Source: CALJFL01 sp036961205
GTDB taxonomy: Bacteria > Pseudomonadota > Gammaproteobacteria > Pseudomonadales > Halieaceae
DNA: 64,000 nucleotides
Direction: 5' to 3'
Assembly: GCA_036961205.1 (NCBI GenBank)
Contig: JBALVI010000003.1
Coordinates: 62,001 to 126,000 of the forward strand
A program made the position numbers and the translations under genes. Below are positions 60,444 through 64,000 of this stretch, piece by piece (the first letter of the stretch is position 1; each line of letters opens with the position of its first letter). Below the pieces are notes generated by a model. The model saw only the letters and a list, made by a program, of their open reading frames with translations, had not been told where the DNA came from and did not search any database.

Positions 60444-62114
60444 CTAGGCGGGATACAAGCGTAGCTCCGCATTTGCGGTCTTAGGTTTTTGTCGCTCTTG
60501 CTTGCGCAGTCGTTTAACAATTTGACCCAGGCTATCACCTAGCCACGGTTCGTTATCACCGCGGTACAGTGCGGCGTCCAACTCGGCGCTAGCGGCTTGT
60601 AATTCAGCGTCATCAAAGGCAGCGTTGAGATCCTCAAGCGTCACTATCCGGCTGGTCGGCATTAATGCTGCTCCCCAATGGATGAGCCCTTGTCGGCTTT
60701 GGCCGCAATTACCTGAAGCGCAGGCCGCCACCAAGTTTTTGTAGGCCTGGGCTTCATTTGGGCTGTGTTCGGTTTGCGATTCGTCTGTGACTGGGGCAAC
60801 GCGCCGCGTCCGCCACCAAAATATCAGTGTCAGTAGCCAGCCAACGCCGCAAATTGCTGCAACTAGCTGCCAGACTCGCTGCTCAGAAGCGTTCGCGGCC
60901 TTTGTCATGGGTAGGGACGGTTGAGCTATAGCAGGCGGGAGAATTGGTTGCCCCATATCCTCAACACTGGCTGGAGCAACCACGATTTGCCTGGCCGGTA
61001 GTGTGGCAAACTTTACTTCCTGCGCCTGGGTATCCCACCAGGGGACGCTGATCTCAGCGATCTCCCAGCTTCCGGCTCGTGTGGGCACCAGAGCGGCACT
61101 GTCTTGTCTGGAACCGAGTAGGCCAGTACCCACTTCGGTATCACTGATGATAGGCTGGTCTGGATAGTATTTAAGGCCGTCGACCGAAGGGAACAAAATA
61201 GGAGGTAGCTGCGCTCCCTGCAGGCCCTCGCCACTAATACGAACGGTTCGGGTCGCGGACTCCCCGGCCTTTAATTGCTCTGGCGGAACAGACCAGCTTT
61301 CTTCCAGGGTAACCCGTTGGGCCGGCAACCAATCTCCGGTTGGATAACTTTCCGGCCTGGGCAGTACTTTTATCTTTATCGCATCTGATGTGATGCGCAG
61401 AGGCTTGCCGCTGCTGGTGTCAAAAAGGCTACGCCGGGCACTGCTTTCGCGGCCAGTGAAAGTTTGTGCGGGAATCTCCAGGGTGCCACTTTGCTCCGGG
61501 AAAATGGCGTAGCGAACCTCGTGTATCAACCATTGGCGCCCGTCAATTGTCCGCTGAAACGATTTTTGTTCCAGCTGCTTTACAAAGGCGTTGTCCAGAG
61601 TTACCTCGGAGATACTACGCCCATCCAGGTTTATAGATTGCTGAATGCGCAGGGTAAGTAAGACCTGACCCTGAACATAGATTTCGGACCGATCGATCTC
61701 GGCTTCAAAAAGTACCCGCGCCTGGCCCGCATCGATGGACACCGGTGGTCCCACGGCGACCAGCAGCATATTGGATTCTGTATTCCCGACCCTTAACGAC
61801 GGAACTCGCAATGTACCTTCACGCTTGGGGCTGATGTCCAGCATGACCTGACGGGTGCGGGTGCTCTGACCATTAACGATACTGGTGTTGCTGCTGGTTG
61901 AGCGGCGCAGAATATCAAAGTCTGACAGCAGGGGACGCAAATCAATATTATTGATATTTTCGTTGCCTCGGGTGCTGATGGTGAGCTTCAGGGTGTCACC
62001 CATAACAGCCTGGTCGCGGTCCAGGCTGGCGGTTACCTGAGCGCTAGCCTGCCCGCTGGCCAATGCCAATAGCAAAATGAGTAGCTGTCCAATTCGACTA
62101 CCAATTGCGGTCAT
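60444..62114 (-). CDS. batD: BatD-like membrane protein (aerotolerance operon)
   Basis: I choose ATG 62114 (556 aa), which has AAGGA nearby and opens a signal peptide (IGQLLILLLALASGQASAQ); the frame extends 64 codons upstream over the batBC end without support. The periplasmic part has BatD-type beta-sandwich repeats (TASLDRDQAVMGDTLKLTIS, DFDILRRSTSSNTSIVNGQ, PAQTFTGRESSARRSLFD). One helix (WQLVAAICGVGWLLTLIFWW) leads to a cytoplasmic domain. Bat proteins form a membrane complex linked to oxygen tolerance or envelope stress in other bacteria. It is downstream of batBC and overlaps it by 17 bp. Confidence 0.92.
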   Translation of the reverse strand: MTAIGSRIGQLLILLLALASGQASAQVTASLDRDQAVMGDTLKLTISTRGNENINNIDLRPLLSDFDILRRSTSSNTSIVNGQSTRTRQVMLDISPKREGTLRVPSLRVGNTESNMLLVAVGPPVSIDAGQARVLFEAEIDRSEIYVQGQVLLTLRIQQSINLDGRSISEVTLDNAFVKQLEQKSFQRTIDGRQWLIHEVRYAIFPEQSGTLEIPAQTFTGRESSARRSLFDTSSGKPLRITSDAIKIKVLPRPESYPTGDWLPAQRVTLEESWSVPPEQLKAGESATRTVRISGEGLQGAQLPPILFPSVDGLKYYPDQPIISDTEVGTGLLGSRQDSAALVPTRAGSWEIAEISVPWWDTQAQEVKFATLPARQIVVAPASVEDMGQPILPPAIAQPSLPMTKAANASEQRVWQLVAAICGVGWLLTLIFWWRTRRVAPVTDESQTEHSPNEAQAYKNLVAACASGNCGQSRQGLIHWGAALMPTSRIVTLEDLNAAFDDAELQAASAELDAALYRGDNEPWLGDSLGQIVKRLRKQERQKPKTANAELRLYPA

Positions 62115-63894
62115 CGTTATTCCTTGTGTTCTCTGATTGTCGCTGTTGACTCTCGTAGCGAAACTTTTCTCGCAATAGACCAGAGGGGTCGTCCGGCACC
62201 CTTCGTAACCACTGTTCCATGGCTTGCTCTTTTTCCTGATCTTCAGCAGAAGGCTCTGCCTCTTTGGCGGCCTGCTCTTCACTGGGCTGCTCTTCCGGTT
62301 CACCATCCTCTGGTTCCGGTTCGGGCTGCTCTTCCTGCTCTTCTTCTGGCTGCTCGTCTTCGGCCTCGGAATCCTGTGGCTCCTGAGGCTCTTGCTCCCC
62401 GTCCTTTGGATCCTGCTGTTTCGGATCGCCTTGCTGTTGATCCTGATCCTGATCTTGCTGATCTTGCTCTTCCTGTTGATCCTGATCTTCGGAATCCTGG
62501 TTCTCGTCCTGCTGCTGCTCCTGCTGCTCTTTGAGTTCCTCCAGCAGTTTAATATTCTCTAGCGCATCGGGTCGTTCCGGCGCGAGCGCCAGAGATTCTT
62601 TGTAGGCCGCAATCGCATCATCGAGTTTGTTGTTGTAAGCCAAAGCGTTACCACGGTTATACCAACTGTCAGCACTACTTTCGTCGCCAAATTTCTCGAT
62701 GGCGGTTTCATAGTCTTCGTCCCGGTAAGAAGCTGTACCTGCCCAACCCCTGTTTTCAAACAACTGTGCAGCGGCTTTATTATCGCCCGCTTGCAGTGCG
62801 CGCTGCCCTTGCTGATCCGGAGTTGACCACAGCGAGTCCCAGCTCTGAGCTTGCACTGCCTGCGGATCGCCTAAGAACAGCAGGGGGGCCAGACACAGTA
62901 TCCAGCCGCGACGAAACAGGACGAGTGCGAAGGGCAGTAACAACAGCACCAGCCAGTGCCCTTGATCATCCCAGGCGTCTGCTGTTCTATCCAGCGTAAG
63001 GGTTTCGCCGCTGCCGCCCAAGGTGCTTTCCTGTAAAAGATAATCCAGGTCGCTGCTGTCTATTGTTAACTCACGAAACCGGCCCCCGGTGCTGCTAGCG
63101 AGCTGTTGTAGCTCGCGGGAATTTAACCCGGGCACTACGATAGTACCGGCACTGTCTTTGAGAAAACCTCCACGAATCAGAGGGATGGGCGCTCCTGTGG
63201 TGGTGCCTATTCCCAATACAGACAAGTTGATGTCTGTATTGGCCAGAGTCTCGGCAATTTGAGCCTGCTGGTCAGCAGGGACCTCGTCGGTAACCAGCAA
63301 CACGCGACCATTACGCACGCCGGCAGAATACAAAAGTGCCTTGGCTTGCTCGACTGCGGCTACGGCATCACTGCCAGCCAGCGGCATCATGTCAGGGTTT
63401 AACGCGGGTAACAGATTGGCAATAGTGGGATTGTCGTCGGTGAGCGGCGTTACGATATGAGCATCGCCAGCGTAGGCGATGAGGCCGGTTTGACCTTCAG
63501 TTCGACTAGCTAGCAGATCGAGCAATTTTTGTCTGGCGCGAGCGGTGCGTGAAGGAGCAAGGTCCGCCGCCTTCATCGACAGGCTAAGGTCCAGTACCAT
63601 TACCAGAGCGTCCTGCTTCTGGATTACCGGTTGCGGTATTTTCTGCCAGCTTGGTCCAGCCGCGGCCAGACAGGCTAGCAGCCATACACACAGCAATATC
63701 GGCAGCGGGTTGCGCTGCTTTACGCCCTGTTGTTCGCCGACCAAAAAGGGCAGTAACTCTGCGGAAATTACATTGGTCCAACTGCCACTTTGTCCACGCT
63801 GCCGCCACAACAGTATCACTATTAGCAGGCCGGGCAGGGCGGCCCACAACCACTGTGGCCGCATCAGGTGGAGGTTATTAATTATCTCGTTCAC
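62098..63894 (-). CDS. batB: BatB-BatC fusion: VWA domain plus TPR and acidic tail
   Basis: A 598-aa protein. The start is GTG at 63894, overlapping the batA TGA (GTGA). Domains: two N-terminal membrane helices, a von Willebrand factor A domain with metal site DLSLS (Asp102, Ser104, Ser106) and IVTPLTDDNPT, further helices near 315-345 (WLVLLLLPFALVLF), then TPR units (YNRGNALAYNNKLDDAIAAY) at about 400-460. A tail from about 460 to 560 consists almost wholly of Glu, Gln, Asp and Pro (QDSEDQDQQEEQDQQDQDQD). BatB and BatC are often separate; here they are joined. The last residues include YESQQRQSENTRNNDDRNW. Confidence 0.93.
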   Translation of the reverse strand: MNEIINNLHLMRPQWLWAALPGLLIVILLWRQRGQSGSWTNVISAELLPFLVGEQQGVKQRNPLPILLCVWLLACLAAAGPSWQKIPQPVIQKQDALVMVLDLSLSMKAADLAPSRTARARQKLLDLLASRTEGQTGLIAYAGDAHIVTPLTDDNPTIANLLPALNPDMMPLAGSDAVAAVEQAKALLYSAGVRNGRVLLVTDEVPADQQAQIAETLANTDINLSVLGIGTTTGAPIPLIRGGFLKDSAGTIVVPGLNSRELQQLASSTGGRFRELTIDSSDLDYLLQESTLGGSGETLTLDRTADAWDDQGHWLVLLLLPFALVLFRRGWILCLAPLLFLGDPQAVQAQSWDSLWSTPDQQGQRALQAGDNKAAAQLFENRGWAGTASYRDEDYETAIEKFGDESSADSWYNRGNALAYNNKLDDAIAAYKESLALAPERPDALENIKLLEELKEQQEQQQDENQDSEDQDQQEEQDQQDQDQDQQQGDPKQQDPKDGEQEPQEPQDSEAEDEQPEEEQEEQPEPEPEDGEPEEQPSEEQAAKEAEPSAEDQEKEQAMEQWLRRVPDDPSGLLREKFRYESQQRQSENTRNNDDRNW

Positions 63895-64000
63895 TCTGTG
63901 CCACCTTTGGTGCTCGGTTCAGAGGAGGAGCGTGTGAGACCCAGCCCTCCGGCGGAGAACCATTGGTATAGAGCTAGTGCAAATCCCAGGGCCAATGCCA
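63891..64000 (-). CDS. batA: batA-like gene, C-terminal end only
   Basis: Only the last about 36 codons lie in the window, ending at TGA 63891-63893. The visible part reads as a membrane helix (ALALGFALALYQWFSAGGLGL) and a polar tail (RSSSEPSTKGGTE). Its position directly upstream of batBC with a GTGA overlap, and the usual batA-batB order, make BatA (VWA protein with C-terminal helix) the best call; the VWA domain itself is outside the window. Confidence 0.6.
   Translation of the reverse strand, partial: ALALGFALALYQWFSAGGLGLTRSSSEPSTKGGTE

Noticed and set aside
62224..62562. 112-aa Leu/Phe-rich frame resembling a membrane protein
   Set aside because: It is the reverse complement of the Glu/Gln/Asp-rich tail of the BatB-BatC gene; acidic codons read as Leu, Phe and Ile on the other strand.

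Overview
The window comes from a marine-type heterotrophic gammaproteobacterium, most likely from the Cellvibrionales/Halieaceae (OM60/NOR5) neighbourhood. This is an inference from gene content: TonB-dependent receptors of the gammaproteobacterial sugar and hydrophobic-substrate types, Entner-Doudoroff entry genes (zwf, edd), and housekeeping genes usual in that group (nadK, GlpG-like rhomboid, DUF1315, DUF2797, pepN, lipA, DUF1853, bat genes). I saw no rRNA, tRNA, CRISPR array, IS element or phage gene.

Layout. 1-5.9 kb: a truncated luciferase-like monooxygenase, an unrecognised 267-aa protein with a 59-aa coiled-coil/CxxC partner, and a TonB-dependent receptor divergent from a carotenoid-oxygenase-family enzyme. 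5.9-10.7 kb: a same-strand run of exported proteins, namely an LpqC/PHB-depolymerase-like esterase, a TPR protein, a parallel beta-helix protein fused to a cytochrome c domain, and a di-heme MauG/CcpA-like peroxidase. 10.9-35 kb: a beta-glucan (laminarin-like) utilisation region. It holds a DHH phosphoesterase, edd, zwf, a malectin-GH16 lipoprotein, a LytS/LytR-type two-component system, a CBM9-like protein, a large TonB-dependent receptor, a PhyH dioxygenase, a GH43, a polysaccharide deacetylase, two cytoplasmic GH3 beta-glucosidases flanking an MFS sugar porter, glucokinase and a GPH-family symporter. The likely flow is: GH16 cuts the glucan outside the cell, the receptor imports oligosaccharides, the inner-membrane porters move them inward, the GH3 enzymes release glucose, Glk phosphorylates it, and Zwf/Edd feed the Entner-Doudoroff pathway. 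GH16-zwf and the kinase-regulator pair are each joined by ATGA overlaps. A near-perfect tandem LytTR-type binding site (two 9-mers, 12-bp spacer) lies upstream of the GH3-MFS-GH3-glk operon, linking the two-component system to the pathway.

35-41.8 kb: a decayed yegP (start ATG replaced by ATC, Tyr codon replaced by TAA), a DUF2855 protein, a stranded C-terminal stub of an acyl-CoA synthetase, two enoyl-CoA hydratases, avtA and an acetolactate-synthase-like large subunit with no small subunit beside it. 41.9-49.6 kb: a lipoprotein, a DJ-1/PfpI protein, an Lrp/AsnC regulator divergent from a giant indolepyruvate:ferredoxin oxidoreductase, a secreted SDR, and an Ala-rich repeat lipoprotein ending in a clear terminator. 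49.7-64 kb: ordinary chromosomal genes (glycosyltransferase, lipA, DUF3313 lipoprotein, PLP enzyme, DUF1853, nadK, rhomboid, DUF1315, DUF2797, pepN) and the batA-batBC-batD operon cut by the window end.

The best leads are the LytTR site and glucan regulon, the beta-helix/cytochrome cluster, and the two gene remnants.
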